Shown piece by piece: positions 17,445 through 27,104 of a DNA stretch of 64,000 nt (position 1 is its first letter; every line of letters starts with the position of its first letter). Where the stretch lies: the NCBI RefSeq assembly GCF_003967515.1, contig NZ_BIFQ01000001.1, positions 1,736,001-1,800,000 of the forward strand, given 5' to 3'. The notes under the pieces were generated by a model, which did not search any database, was not told the origin of the DNA, and saw only the letters and a program-made list of their open reading frames with translations. Source of the stretch: Dictyobacter aurantiacus. GTDB taxonomy: Bacteria; Chloroflexota; Ktedonobacteria; Ktedonobacterales; Ktedonobacteraceae. The position numbers were made by a program, and so were the translations under genes.

Positions 17445-20102
17445 ATGATCTATCTCGATCACCTGTTAAAAGCGACGCAGGGCACCCTGCGCCAGGCCAG
17501 TAAGCATGTTCATTTTCAGGCGTTCAACCATGACACGCGCCAGATCTCCCCCCATGAAATATTCGTCGCCGTGCGCGGCGAAAGGGGTAATGGCCACGAT
17601 CATGTGCTTGATGCGGTCCGCAAAGGCGCTACTGGACTTCTCCTGTCGGGTCAGACGTTCCAGCAGTTCTCCGAACAGACTAAATCCGTCCTTGCAAATG
17701 AAGAGATCACGATAGTTCTGGTTGAGGATACGCGTCGCGCCCTGCAACAGTATGCCAGCGCGATCCTGGAGATCTGGCACCCTACTGTTATCGCGGTCAC
17801 GGGAAGCGTGGGCAAGACGAGCACCAAAGAGGCCATCGCCACCGTGCTCTCGCGCCAGTTCACCACCTTCCGCAGCTGGCAAAACTATAATGATATGCTT
17901 GGCATTCCGCTCTCGCTAGGCCGATTGGAGGCGCGACACGAATATGCCGTATTAGAACTGGGCTGTGACCATCCAGGCGAGATCGCCGCCCTCAGTCGCG
18001 TGGTACGTCCACAGATCGGCGTGCTGACCAATATCAGTCCCGTTCAGCTCCAATACTTCAGCTCGCTCGAACACCTGGCCTTCGAACTGGGAACGCTACT
18101 TACCAGCCTACCGGAAGGCGGGCAATTCTTTTATAATCAGGAAGACCCCATCATTCGAGCACTGCTGGAGCAGCGCGTCCACCATGCTCCATCCACGGTA
18201 AGCTGCCATCCCTTTCTTCCCGCCGGGTACGCGGTAGATGAACAGCCGGGTGTGACGGTCAGATGGGATGGTATCCAGGGAACAATCAAACGTCGTCACA
18301 CCTCGGGCGAACTTGAGAGAGGAGAGGACGAACAGGTAACGGTTCAGCTACGCTCACAGCTACTGGGAGAGCACCAGTTCACGACCATGCTGGCAGCTTA
18401 CCAGATAGGGCTCAGTCGCGGCATATACCCCTCCCTGGTCGAACAGGCACTGACAACCTTAAAACCGCTACCGGGACGGCTCAATCCACTGCCGGGCATT
18501 CGACAATCGGTACTGCTTGACGATACCCATAACGCGGCGCCCGCCTCGGTTAAAGCGGGTTTGCAAACGCTCAGCGCGCTGGCGGGCGAGCGAAGTCAGC
18601 GCATCGCGATCCTGGGAGACATGCTTCACCTGGGTGATACGGAGGCAGAGGCGCATCGTGCCATCGGGCGCGAGATCTCCCAGTACGTTGACTATCTGAT
18701 CACGCGTGGCGAGTGGGCCACCCTGATCGCCGAAGAAGCCCGACAGGCCGGGATGGATAACGAGCGCATCATCATGACCTCAACGCATGAGGATGCGGCC
18801 CAGGCTGCCCGCCGCATCCTGAACACCCTACCAGAGAGCGACGGGTGCGCCGTCATCCTGATCAAAGGCTCCGAAGAGATCCGCATGGAGCGCGTCACCG
18901 AGCTCTTAATGGCCCGTCCCTGGGAGGCATCGGAGTTGCTGGTACGCCAGACGCCAGGCTGGAAAAAGACCATCTTCAGACACGCCGAGCGGCCCACCTG
19001 GGTAGAGATCGACCTGAACGCCATCGGCAGCAACACACGCCATATCGCCTCCATGGTAGGGCCGCGCACACGGGTCCTGGTCGCGCTCAAGGCCGATGCC
19101 TATGGTCATGGAGCGCTAAAAGTGGCCCGCACGGTACTGCAGAATGGAGCCAGCATGCTCGGCGTCGCCACAGTCAGCGAGGCGATCCCTTTGCGCGATG
19201 CCCATATTACGGCCCCCATTCTTGTCTTTGGCTATGTGCCCCGCTGGCAGATGCGTGAAGCACTACGTCTTGGTGTCAGCGTCACCATCTACTCCAGAGA
19301 AGAGGCTCAGGCGCTCTCGCAAGCCGCGCAGGCGCTCGACAAAACGGTCAGGGTGCATGTCAAGGTTGATACCGGCATGGGACGCCTGGGGGTACGCTTT
19401 GAAGAATTGCCAACCATCATAGAACTGGTACGCGAGGCCAGCCAGCTGCCCGGGCTGGAACTCGAAGGCATTTATACCCACTTCGCTCAAGCCGACGCCG
19501 AGGACCAGAGCCACGTCCGCATGCAACTGGAGCGCTTCCAGGGAGTGCTACAGCAGTTGGAAGAGGAGGGGCTCAGACCACCGATTGTTCACGCAGCCAA
19601 TAGCGCCGCAACCCTGTCCCTTCCAGAAGCTCGCTTCGACATGGTACGGCCTGGAATCGCCATCTATGGTCTCGAACCATCGCCTTTTGTACGCCTGCCA
19701 GAAGGATTTCGGCCCGCGCTAGCCTTCAAGACGCAGGTCTCACAGGTCAAATGGATCCCAGCTGGAGAAGGAATCAGCTATGGCAGCACCTATATCACGC
19801 CGCGTCCAACACTCATCGCCGTCTTACCCGTTGGCTACGCCGATGGCTTCCGCCGCAGTCCACAGAACTGGGGCAGTGTGCTCATTCATGGGCAAGAAGC
19901 CTCACTGCTAGGGCGTGTCTGCATGGATCAATGTATGGTTGATGTCACCCATATTCCACAGGTCCGCATGGGAGATGAAGTCGTCTTGATTGGGCGTCAG
20001 GGGGAAGCCACGCTCACTGCCGAAGAGGTTGCTAATCGCTTAGGAACCGTCAACTACGAGGTTGTCTCAGAACTATTAGCCCGTGTTCCCCGTGTCGATT
20101 AA
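17445..20102 (+). CDS. Bifunctional MurF ligase - alanine racemase fusion
   Basis: 885 residues. Residues 1 to ~505 are UDP-MurNAc-tripeptide:D-Ala-D-Ala ligase-like: P-loop 'TGSVGKTSTKE', 'NYNDMLGIPLSL', 'LELGCDHPGEIA' and 'LLDDTHNAAPASV'. Residues ~520-885 are a PLP alanine racemase: 'VALKADAYGHG' (PLP lysine), 'VKVDTGMGRLG', 'ANSAATLSLP', 'RPGIAIYG' and 'GISYGSTY' (catalytic Tyr). The fusion couples making D-Ala with using D-Ala-D-Ala (the Ddl product) in peptidoglycan precursor synthesis. The ATG follows GAGGATACC. MurF-Alr fusions are known in Bacteroidota. Confidence 0.93.
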   Translation: MIYLDHLLKATQGTLRQASKHVHFQAFNHDTRQISPHEIFVAVRGERGNGHDHVLDAVRKGATGLLLSGQTFQQFSEQTKSVLANEEITIVLVEDTRRALQQYASAILEIWHPTVIAVTGSVGKTSTKEAIATVLSRQFTTFRSWQNYNDMLGIPLSLGRLEARHEYAVLELGCDHPGEIAALSRVVRPQIGVLTNISPVQLQYFSSLEHLAFELGTLLTSLPEGGQFFYNQEDPIIRALLEQRVHHAPSTVSCHPFLPAGYAVDEQPGVTVRWDGIQGTIKRRHTSGELERGEDEQVTVQLRSQLLGEHQFTTMLAAYQIGLSRGIYPSLVEQALTTLKPLPGRLNPLPGIRQSVLLDDTHNAAPASVKAGLQTLSALAGERSQRIAILGDMLHLGDTEAEAHRAIGREISQYVDYLITRGEWATLIAEEARQAGMDNERIIMTSTHEDAAQAARRILNTLPESDGCAVILIKGSEEIRMERVTELLMARPWEASELLVRQTPGWKKTIFRHAERPTWVEIDLNAIGSNTRHIASMVGPRTRVLVALKADAYGHGALKVARTVLQNGASMLGVATVSEAIPLRDAHITAPILVFGYVPRWQMREALRLGVSVTIYSREEAQALSQAAQALDKTVRVHVKVDTGMGRLGVRFEELPTIIELVREASQLPGLELEGIYTHFAQADAEDQSHVRMQLERFQGVLQQLEEEGLRPPIVHAANSAATLSLPEARFDMVRPGIAIYGLEPSPFVRLPEGFRPALAFKTQVSQVKWIPAGEGISYGSTYITPRPTLIAVLPVGYADGFRRSPQNWGSVLIHGQEASLLGRVCMDQCMVDVTHIPQVRMGDEVVLIGRQGEATLTAEEVANRLGTVNYEVVSELLARVPRVD

Positions 20103-20179
20103 AATTGCCACGCCCACGAACATAGTGCCTACAACCAAATGAGCCGATAATACGTACCAAAATTGCAAGGGATAAACCC

Positions 20180-21274
20180 ATGCATGAATATGAAAAACCT
20201 ATATCGCTATATACTGATGCAGAAAATGATGTACGTTTTTCTTCACCAGTATATAGCACTGTTTTGGGCTACTACACACCAAAGAGGTTCGTAATGCAAG
20301 AGAGGACCGATAAAGCCAGCACACCTGTTAAGAAGCTGCAAACAAAAGCCATTGTTATCGCTAACCCAACTTCAGGTAGCTATACACTTCATGAACATCA
20401 AATCCAGCACATTATCGCAAAGCTCCAGCAGCAGGGATGGCAGGTAGAGCTCAAATTAACCCGATCCAGTGGGGACGCCTGCCGGCTGGCACGCGAGGCC
20501 GCCCGGCAACATATCGATGTGGTCATCGCCACGGGTGGTGATGGCACCATCCATGAGGTAATTCAAGGACTGGCCGGCAGCGAAACAGCGCTGGGAGTAC
20601 TTCCCAGCGGAACCGTCAATGTCTGGGCGCGCGAGGTAGGTATTCCCTTAGATCTTAATGGCGCCAGTAATGTACTGCTCAATGGGCAGACTCGGCGCAT
20701 TGACCTGGGTAAGATAGATGACCAGTATTTCTTGCTGATGGTCGGCATAGGAGTTGATGGAGAGATAGCGCAGGCGGTTGAGAAACAATCGATGAAGCGC
20801 CTGAAATTCATTTCCTATCTTCTGATGGCCGCCTGGTGGGGAGCCCGCTATCCAGCTTTTCGCGGTACGATAAACCTGGGGAATCGTGAGATTAAAGTCA
20901 ATGCACTACAGGTAATTATCGGCAATACCCAGCTCTATGGCGGCGCGATGAAATATACCTGGCAGGCAAAATGCGACGATGGGCTGCTTGATCTGTGTGT
21001 CGTACGCCGCCAAAGTGTGCTCCGACGAGCAGCCGTGATCATCGATTTCCTGTTGAGGCGTCCTAAGCGCCATCAATGGGTACGCTATGAAATAGGAGAG
21101 ACAATTAAAATTATCACCCAAAAACCGGTTGCCATCCAGGTTGATGGCGAACCACTGGGCCATACCAGCACTTCAGAGGCAGAACCAACCCTCTTAAGCA
21201 TTGAGCCACAGGCCTTGAAAGTGATCGTGCCAGTCACAACTCCCGAAGACCTGTTCTCTCGCCAGCCGCTGTAA
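20180..21274 (+). CDS. Diacylglycerol kinase family / YegS-like lipid kinase
   Basis: Predicted ATP-dependent lipid kinase. From residue ~52: 'AIVIANPTSGSYT', the nucleotide-binding 'IATGGDGTIHEVIQGL', then 'LGVLPSGTVNVWARE' and the C-terminal 'VQVDGEP'-type sandwich ('AIQVDGEPLGH'). The first ~50 residues are not conserved family sequence. The ATG at 20180 has AAGGG upstream; an internal ATG at 20294 with AAGAGG is an equally plausible start (326 residues). It follows murF-alr by 77 bp and may share its transcript, consistent with a role in lipid turnover near the envelope, though the substrate cannot be read from sequence. Confidence 0.88.
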   Translation: MHEYEKPISLYTDAENDVRFSSPVYSTVLGYYTPKRFVMQERTDKASTPVKKLQTKAIVIANPTSGSYTLHEHQIQHIIAKLQQQGWQVELKLTRSSGDACRLAREAARQHIDVVIATGGDGTIHEVIQGLAGSETALGVLPSGTVNVWAREVGIPLDLNGASNVLLNGQTRRIDLGKIDDQYFLLMVGIGVDGEIAQAVEKQSMKRLKFISYLLMAAWWGARYPAFRGTINLGNREIKVNALQVIIGNTQLYGGAMKYTWQAKCDDGLLDLCVVRRQSVLRRAAVIIDFLLRRPKRHQWVRYEIGETIKIITQKPVAIQVDGEPLGHTSTSEAEPTLLSIEPQALKVIVPVTTPEDLFSRQPL

Positions 21275-21342
21275 CGTATTACAACTACAGCACCATCACT
21301 TATGATGGCAAAACAGTGGCCCCGCGAGGAGATGCAAAGAGT

Positions 21343-23094
21343 ATGGCAAAATCTATCTTACAAGAACGACAACGAGCCCTGCTACAACAAGAGAAGCAGC
21401 TCGCCATTGACCTGGCCAGTTGCCTGGAAAATTTTGAGGGCGGCGAGCCCTATGAGAAAACCCTGCGGCAGGTCACGGCCTCGCTGGATGACCTATTCCT
21501 GCTGGTCATTGTAGGTGAATTTAACGCGGGTAAATCCGCCTGCATTAATGCCCTGCTTCATGATGAAGTGTTAGAAGAAGGCGTCATCCCGACCACACAC
21601 CAGGTCACCATCCTGCGCCATGGGGAGGAAAGATCGCAACATATGCTGGCGCAGGACATCCTCGAAATGGAGTATCCAGCCGAGTTCTTACGCGACATCA
21701 GCATCGTGGACACCCCAGGAGTTAATGCCATTCTGCAGGAGCACCAGCGTCTGACCGAAGAGTTTGTCCCCCGCAGTGATCTGATATTGTTTGTCACCTC
21801 GACCGATCGACCATTTACGCAGAGCGAAAAAACCTTCATGGAGCGCATCCGGGCCTGGGGCAAGAAAGTCATCATCATTCTCAATAAGATCGACCTCCTG
21901 CGCTCACCAGAAGAACTGCAGAAAATCACCACCTTCATATCCCACAACTGCCAGCAATTGCTGGGTTTTCAGGCGGAGATCTTTCCGGTTTCGGCACTTC
22001 AGGCGCAGCAAGCGCGGCAGGCCGTGGGACACCAGGCCGTTGAGCTCTGGGAGCGGAGTCGCTTCGGCAGGCTCGAAGAGTATCTGTTTGAAACGCTGGA
22101 CGCCAGAGAACGGGTACGCCTGAAGCTCTTGAGTCCGCTGGGAGTCATGCAGCGCCTGCTGGATCAGACACGCGGCTCGGTAGAGGAACGCGCCAGACTG
22201 CTAACCGAAGATGCGCGCACCGTCACCAATATCGAGAATCAACTGAGCTTCTATCGTGAGGACATGGAGCGCAACTTCAAACATCGCCTCACCGAGATTG
22301 CCAACATTGTCCTGGAGATGCGGCAGCGCGGCGATTACTTCTTCGATGACACCATTCGGCTGCGGCGCATTCTGGACCTGGTGCAGGGAGATCGCATCCG
22401 CCGCGAATTCGAACGAGAGGTACTGGGCGACAGCGCCGCCCGCATCGAACACGCCGTCCAGGAGATGATCGACTGGATGGTCGAGCAGGAACACCATTTC
22501 TGGCAAAACGTCATGGAATACATCGACCGGCGACGCGAGGTGAGCCTGCGCCGCGATGACAACATGATCGGAGCCGTTAGTCGCCAGTTTGACTATAATC
22601 GCCGCCTCCTGCTGCAGTCAGTCTCACACACCGTCACAGGTGTCATCCAGACCTATGACCAGGAGGCCGAGTCCACCCAGCTCGCCGAGGATATGCGCAA
22701 TACAGTCGCCCAGGCGGTGATCACCGGGGCCGGAGGCATTGGACTGGGCGCATTGATCGTCGCGTTTATGGGGACGCTGGCGGCCGACGTCACCGGCATC
22801 ATCGCAGGCATCGGTCTGCTACTGGTCGGCTATGGCATTATTCCATTGCGTCGCAAGCAGGCGAAGAAGACTTTCGACGAAAAAATGCAGGAGTTGCAGC
22901 AGAGACTGACCTCGGCAATGAGTGAGCAGTTCCGCAAAGAGCTACAGAACTCGCTCAACCGCATCGAGGATGCCATCGCCCCCTATACACGCTTCGTGCG
23001 GTCTGAGCAGCAAAAAACCACCGAGATCCAGGCTCGCATCAGCCAGTTAAACAACACCATCACCACCATCAAAAACGAGATAGAAAAAGGATGA
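21343..23094 (+). CDS. Dynamin-like GTPase
   Basis: 583 residues from the ATG at 21343 (GAGGAG lies 12 nt upstream; an alternative GTG at 21316 has no better site). GTPase motifs: G1 'GEFNAGKSACINALL', G2 Thr in 'VIPTTHQ', G3 'DTPGVN', G4 'NKID'. Long helical, charged segments follow, then a hydrophobic hairpin ('GLGALIVAFMGTLAADVTGIIAGIGLLLVG') near residue ~470 that should insert in membrane, and a C-terminal coiled coil. This is the layout of bacterial dynamin-like proteins, which act in membrane fusion, fission or repair. It starts 68 bp after the lipid kinase stop. Confidence 0.88.
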   Translation: MAKSILQERQRALLQQEKQLAIDLASCLENFEGGEPYEKTLRQVTASLDDLFLLVIVGEFNAGKSACINALLHDEVLEEGVIPTTHQVTILRHGEERSQHMLAQDILEMEYPAEFLRDISIVDTPGVNAILQEHQRLTEEFVPRSDLILFVTSTDRPFTQSEKTFMERIRAWGKKVIIILNKIDLLRSPEELQKITTFISHNCQQLLGFQAEIFPVSALQAQQARQAVGHQAVELWERSRFGRLEEYLFETLDARERVRLKLLSPLGVMQRLLDQTRGSVEERARLLTEDARTVTNIENQLSFYREDMERNFKHRLTEIANIVLEMRQRGDYFFDDTIRLRRILDLVQGDRIRREFEREVLGDSAARIEHAVQEMIDWMVEQEHHFWQNVMEYIDRRREVSLRRDDNMIGAVSRQFDYNRRLLLQSVSHTVTGVIQTYDQEAESTQLAEDMRNTVAQAVITGAGGIGLGALIVAFMGTLAADVTGIIAGIGLLLVGYGIIPLRRKQAKKTFDEKMQELQQRLTSAMSEQFRKELQNSLNRIEDAIAPYTRFVRSEQQKTTEIQARISQLNNTITTIKNEIEKG

Positions 23095-23096
23095 CC

Positions 23097-23167
23097 ATGA
23101 GTAAGAAGGCAAGGGTGCCACAATAGCGCGGGACGCGCTATTGTGGCACCCTTGCCTTCTTACTCAT
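23097..23167 (+). repeat. Long perfect hairpin J between convergent genes
   Basis: 34-bp perfect arms (23097-23130, 23134-23167), loop GGA. It starts 2 bp after the GTPase stop and ends 11 bp before the stop of the convergent gene, so it can act as a bidirectional transcription end. The arms are far longer than a normal intrinsic terminator. Confidence 0.9.
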
Positions 23168-23178
23168 TACAGCTTTCG

Positions 23179-23601
23179 CTATCCAAGCAGGTTGAAAATC
23201 AGGTTGACAAGGGCGATGATGCCACCAGCTACAATAAATGAAGCAAAGCCAATGGCACCGCCGAGGCCGCTCAAGAGGATGCCTGAAAGGGGGACCAGTA
23301 CCCCGATAGAAACGATAGCCAGGGCCAGGCGCTGGCCCGAAGAGGCTTTAGACCGCGTGCTACCCGGCTGATGTATCTTGCCACCAAAATTTTGGTTCTG
23401 ATTCAGGCGTTGACCCAGGCGCTGGGCTACAGCCTCCACAAAATTATCGTCCGCGAATTGATTGCTGCCAGATGGTTGACCGTATGTTGCCTGCTCGCGT
23501 TCATAAGGTGGGACGTCATGGCGGTATGTCGAAGCGCCTTCATAACCCTGATAGCTAGAGGGATTGGGACGCTGCTCCTGCGAATCCATTTGTGGTGCCA
23601 T
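23179..23601 (-). CDS. Small membrane protein with Gln/Pro-rich N-terminus, function unknown
   Basis: 140 residues from the ATG at 23599-23601 (an in-frame TTG seven codons upstream is less likely). Residues 1 to ~85 are polar and Gln/Asn/Pro/Tyr-rich, probably disordered. The C-terminal third holds two hydrophobic segments ('LALAIVSIGVLVPLSGILLSG', separated by a turn from 'ASFIVAGGIIALVNLIFNLLG'). I do not recognise a family by sequence. It is convergent with the GTPase gene and the apparently single gene of its unit. Confidence 0.65.
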   Translation of the reverse strand: MAPQMDSQEQRPNPSSYQGYEGASTYRHDVPPYEREQATYGQPSGSNQFADDNFVEAVAQRLGQRLNQNQNFGGKIHQPGSTRSKASSGQRLALAIVSIGVLVPLSGILLSGLGGAIGFASFIVAGGIIALVNLIFNLLG

Positions 23602-23765
23602 CCTGTAAAACCTCTCTCTCAAAAATGATATAGCTTAGGATATCTTTTCTTCTACATTACGTCTACTATAGACCCGGGGTTGTACGAATATTCATCATTT
23701 GCAAATGCGGTAAACTATAAAGAGGCGCAGGCCGATTCTTGAAAGAAAGATAAGGGAGGGAGCCT

Positions 23766-24959
23766 ATGTCACAGGACGAAACAACACAGCCATTGCACGC
23801 CGTTGAGACGATCGCGCAGGCTGAACAACTTTTAAACAGGCATTATGACACAACCATACGACTTGGCCCGGGCGATGATTTAGGAGGTAGCCAGCGGTCA
23901 CGGGTCTATCGTTGCTCCGTACTGGAGGGGCCGGAACTGCTGGCTTCCGGCGTCATCATCAAGCAGGTCAGCGAACCTGACGGGAGCCCACGGCAGGCCA
24001 ACCAGCTCTTCTTAAATGAATGGGCCAGTCTGCAGTTTGTACAGGCCTTATCACCAGAACAACCACTGGCGCCCAGATTTTACGTTGGCGATCTCAACCT
24101 TAGCATGTTTATTATGGAAGATCTTGGGCCTGGCGAGCAGCTCAATCACGTCTTATTGGGCCATGACGGCACTCGAGCTGAAGCGGCCTTGCTGGACTAC
24201 GCGGGCATACATGGACGTCTGCACGCCCTCTCAATGGGCAAACAGGCCGAATATACAGCGATCCGAGCGGCCCTGGGGCCACAAGAGGAGAGCCGCTATT
24301 TCCGCTTCGACTGGTTGCACGCGCAAATGGAAAAGATCATCACAGCCCTCAATGTGCGGCCTGAACCTGGGATTGAGCGGGAACTCCAGACCCTGCAAAC
24401 TGCCCTGACCAATCCAGGTCCGTTCCTGGCTTTTATGCAGGGAGACGCCTGTCCCGATAATGTTATTCAAACCTCACGAGGGGTGCGCATGATCGATTTC
24501 GAGGGCGGCATGTATGTCCACGCACTTATCGAAGGAGCTTATGGACGGGTCCCTTTCCCCACCTGTCGCTGCCTCTATCGCATCCCTGAACACATCGCAC
24601 AGGAAATGGAGGTGCGCTATCGCAGTGAGCTCAGTCAGGGCTGTCCAGAGGCCACCGATGATACACTGTTCTACCAGGGTCTGATCGAAGCTACCAGCTC
24701 CTGGGCGCTCGGTTTTCATACTATGGTTCCCCTGGAAATCATCCTACCCCAGGACCGCTTTATCATGGCTCTGACCGATCGCCAGCGCTACCTGCTCTTC
24801 TTTGAAAACGCCGCTCGCTTATGCGCGAAACACGGCTATATGCAGGCCATCGGAGGCACACTGGAAAAGCTGGCCCAGAAGATGCGCCTGCTCTGGCCAG
24901 ATACAGAGGAGCCCCCCTGCTATCCAGCCTTCCAGTCACCACCACCAACACTCCCATAA
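23766..24959 (+). CDS. APH/choline-kinase-like phosphotransferase of unknown substrate
   Basis: 397 residues with the aminoglycoside-phosphotransferase kinase-like fold. The Brenner motif is 'FMQGDACPDNV' (GD with downstream N, normally HGDxxxxN; here His is replaced by Gln), followed by 'MIDFEGG' as the DFG-like metal site. An N-lobe 'GVIIKQV' supplies a plausible ATP lysine. The C-terminal ~100 residues are helical. The ATG follows AGGGAGGGAGCCT, an excellent site. The family covers antibiotic, choline, homoserine and sugar kinases; nothing here identifies the substrate. Confidence 0.75.
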   Translation: MSQDETTQPLHAVETIAQAEQLLNRHYDTTIRLGPGDDLGGSQRSRVYRCSVLEGPELLASGVIIKQVSEPDGSPRQANQLFLNEWASLQFVQALSPEQPLAPRFYVGDLNLSMFIMEDLGPGEQLNHVLLGHDGTRAEAALLDYAGIHGRLHALSMGKQAEYTAIRAALGPQEESRYFRFDWLHAQMEKIITALNVRPEPGIERELQTLQTALTNPGPFLAFMQGDACPDNVIQTSRGVRMIDFEGGMYVHALIEGAYGRVPFPTCRCLYRIPEHIAQEMEVRYRSELSQGCPEATDDTLFYQGLIEATSSWALGFHTMVPLEIILPQDRFIMALTDRQRYLLFFENAARLCAKHGYMQAIGGTLEKLAQKMRLLWPDTEEPPCYPAFQSPPPTLP

Positions 24960-24962
24960 CAC

Positions 24963-24993
24963 AAAAAAAGCAGGAGGCTATCAGTCCTCCTGC
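24963..24993 (-). terminator. Intrinsic terminator of the SDR operon
   Basis: Stem GCAGGAGG/CCTCCTGC (24970-24977 with 24986-24993), followed on the minus strand by seven T residues. It lies between the convergent kinase and SDR genes. Confidence 0.9.
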
Positions 24994-25016
24994 GACTGCA
25001 ACTTTTCAAAACTGGA

Positions 25017-25796
25017 TCAGAGAGCAATGCCCTCAGGAAGCAATGATTCAAGCGAGCCACCGATGACGATGGTACGCCCATCAGGAATGGCTGCATCGGT
25101 GGCGGCTCTGGCGATAGCTTCACCCATTTCAGCGGCCGTGGGCAACGCGCCCACCTGGTTGCTGCGGTTGGCCGCCAGGCCAGGAGCGGAACGCTCTAAC
25201 AGCTTCGGAGTAATCGTTCCTTCGATAAGATCCCCGGTCACCACCACAAAGCGAATGCCTCGCGCAGCAAACTCCTGCTGCCGCGCGCGTAAAGCCTGCT
25301 CACCAGCGTATTTAGAAGCCGCAACCGGCTCATAAGAAGGGACATGCTGGATACCATGTCCATACAGATGGGCCCAGTGGCTGGTAATAAATACGATCGC
25401 GCCGCCGGGGCGCAGTTGGGGGAGTGCCAGGTCAACCATGGCCACCTGGGCATCACGATTGATGTGCATAGGATAATCAGGGTCCAATGCCAGGGCCTCC
25501 TTCTCCAAACCACCAGAGGCATTAAGGACCAGCACATCCAGTCCGGAACGCCACTGCCGCACCTCGGCGAACAGGCGTGCCCGATCCTCAGGGCGCGTAA
25601 TATCGCAGCTCACAGCTAGAGCCTGCACGCCGCAGCGGTTAGCTTGAGAGACAACATCCTTGGCGCGCGCGGCCTTGTTGCGATAGTTAAAAGACACATC
25701 ATAGCCGCGCGCGGCCAATGCCAGCACCGTCTCCGCTCCAATGCCACGAGATCCCCCGGTGACTAAAGCGGTCTTTGTCTGTGTTGCCTCTTCCAT
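25017..25796 (-). CDS. Short-chain dehydrogenase/reductase with non-canonical active site
   Basis: 259 residues. The N-terminal Rossmann motif is 'TGGSRGIGAETVLALAARG', with 'CDIT' and 'LVLNASGG' (NAG-like). At the catalytic site, the usual YxxxK reads VAASK within 'SYEPVAASKYAGE', so Val occupies the normal Tyr position and the nearest Tyr is seven residues before Lys. Later 'GDLIEGTITPKLLERSAPG' replaces the usual PG-(x)-T segment. I believe related actinobacterial SDRs carry the same YEPVA-SK arrangement, so it may define a subfamily. It lies 36 bp downstream of the Gfo/Idh gene and is likely co-transcribed. Confidence 0.85.
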   Translation of the reverse strand: MEEATQTKTALVTGGSRGIGAETVLALAARGYDVSFNYRNKAARAKDVVSQANRCGVQALAVSCDITRPEDRARLFAEVRQWRSGLDVLVLNASGGLEKEALALDPDYPMHINRDAQVAMVDLALPQLRPGGAIVFITSHWAHLYGHGIQHVPSYEPVAASKYAGEQALRARQQEFAARGIRFVVVTGDLIEGTITPKLLERSAPGLAANRSNQVGALPTAAEMGEAIARAATDAAIPDGRTIVIGGSLESLLPEGIAL

Positions 25797-25832
25797 AAAA
25801 AATCTCCTTCACTACAAAACCCGATAGAGTGA

Positions 25833-26927
25833 TTATGCCTCAATCACGACCTCACGCCCCTGCAACGCGGAAGCATAACAGGCGTCGATGACGCGGGCGC
25901 GACGCAGACCATCAGCCCCATTGTAGAGAGACCAGTTGCCGCTCGTAATACGCTCGATAAACTCACTGGTCACCGCATTATGGAACTGGCCCCCACGAGT
26001 ATGAGGATGGATCTCAGATGGCACGCCGGCAACATCGGTATAGATTGTCAGGGTATTCTCTGTATTATAGTTCTTCACCCGAATGTCGGCGCCCCCCTCG
26101 GTCCCGTAAAGAATGATCCCATAATCGTCCTGGGCGCTACTATGGGTCGCCCAGCTGGTCTCCAGCAGCAGCGTACCACCGTTTGAGAGACGTAAGAAAG
26201 CGGTAGCCAGGTCCTCTACCTCATAGCCATGCCCTGAACCTGATTTGCGTGAGTTGAGATCAAAACCAACACCACGCGTACCCAGTTCATTATAGGTCGA
26301 GGCGCTGACGGTCAGGATCGAGGGCTCCTCCAGCAGATAGAGGGCCATATCCAATATATGCACGCCCAGATCGATCAAAGGGCCGCCCCCAGCCATATTT
26401 TTGTTGACGAACCAGGAGCCGGCACCTGGAATACCGCGTCGGCGCATCCAATAGGCTTTGGCATAATAAATACTGCCCAATTTACCTTCATCAATGTAGC
26501 GTTTTAGTGTCTGTACGTCGTTGCGCTCGCGATGATTGAAGACGACCTGCAGGACACGGTTGGCCTTCGTCGCGGCCTGCACCATAGCCTCAGCCTCTTC
26601 GCTGTTACGCGCCAGCGGCTTCTCACACAACACATGCAATCCACGCTCCAGAGCGGCGATGGCGATAGGAGCATGCAACACATTGGGGACAGCCACGCTG
26701 ACAGCGTCCAGGTCCTCATTTGCCAGCAGGTCCTGATAGTCTCGGTAGCGGCTGGTAGCAGGAATACCGAAAGTATCGCCCAGATAAGTCAGGCGGTCCT
26801 CCTCAAGTCCCGCTAATGCTACCGCTTCAACGTTCGGCAGCAAACGAAACCCCTTAAGCGCGCTTTCTCCACCAAACCCCAGGCCGATAATACCTACACG
26901 AATTTTTTTATCTTGTGTTTCGCTCAT
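25833..26927 (-). CDS. Gfo/Idh/MocA family oxidoreductase
   Basis: 364 residues from the ATG at 26925-26927 (a TTG at 26936, 5 nt after GGAG, is the alternative). N-terminal Rossmann domain 'VGIIGLGFGGESALKGF', the family 'EKPLARNSEEAEAMV' motif (Lys in EKP is catalytic/structural), and a C-terminal alpha/beta domain with 'GGGPLIDLGVHILDMALYLL', where the Asp/His pair matches the family active site. It oxidises or reduces a sugar or inositol-like substrate with NAD(P); the substrate is not readable. It forms a two-gene unit with the SDR. Confidence 0.93.
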   Translation of the reverse strand: MSETQDKKIRVGIIGLGFGGESALKGFRLLPNVEAVALAGLEEDRLTYLGDTFGIPATSRYRDYQDLLANEDLDAVSVAVPNVLHAPIAIAALERGLHVLCEKPLARNSEEAEAMVQAATKANRVLQVVFNHRERNDVQTLKRYIDEGKLGSIYYAKAYWMRRRGIPGAGSWFVNKNMAGGGPLIDLGVHILDMALYLLEEPSILTVSASTYNELGTRGVGFDLNSRKSGSGHGYEVEDLATAFLRLSNGGTLLLETSWATHSSAQDDYGIILYGTEGGADIRVKNYNTENTLTIYTDVAGVPSEIHPHTRGGQFHNAVTSEFIERITSGNWSLYNGADGLRRARVIDACYASALQGREVVIEA

Positions 26928-27104
26928 TATTCGCAATTACACTCCTTATCTACCAGTTAATAGCACAAGCCGCGCATATGTTTTGTCACATACAGTTGAG
27001 GAATTTATAGATATAGACATATAGAATAAGTGGTATTCTATTGCATATCAATGCCTACCCAACAGTACGTAGCATACCATACATAGTAGAGATTTCAAGG
27101 GTCG

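Noticed and set aside
23097..23167. att site or recombination site
   Set aside because: No integrase, tRNA or direct-repeat partner is present; the palindrome fits the general hairpin set.
25017..26927. Inositol or sugar catabolic operon
   Set aside because: The SDR and Gfo/Idh pair alone does not fix a substrate, and no transporter or regulator for such a pathway is adjacent.
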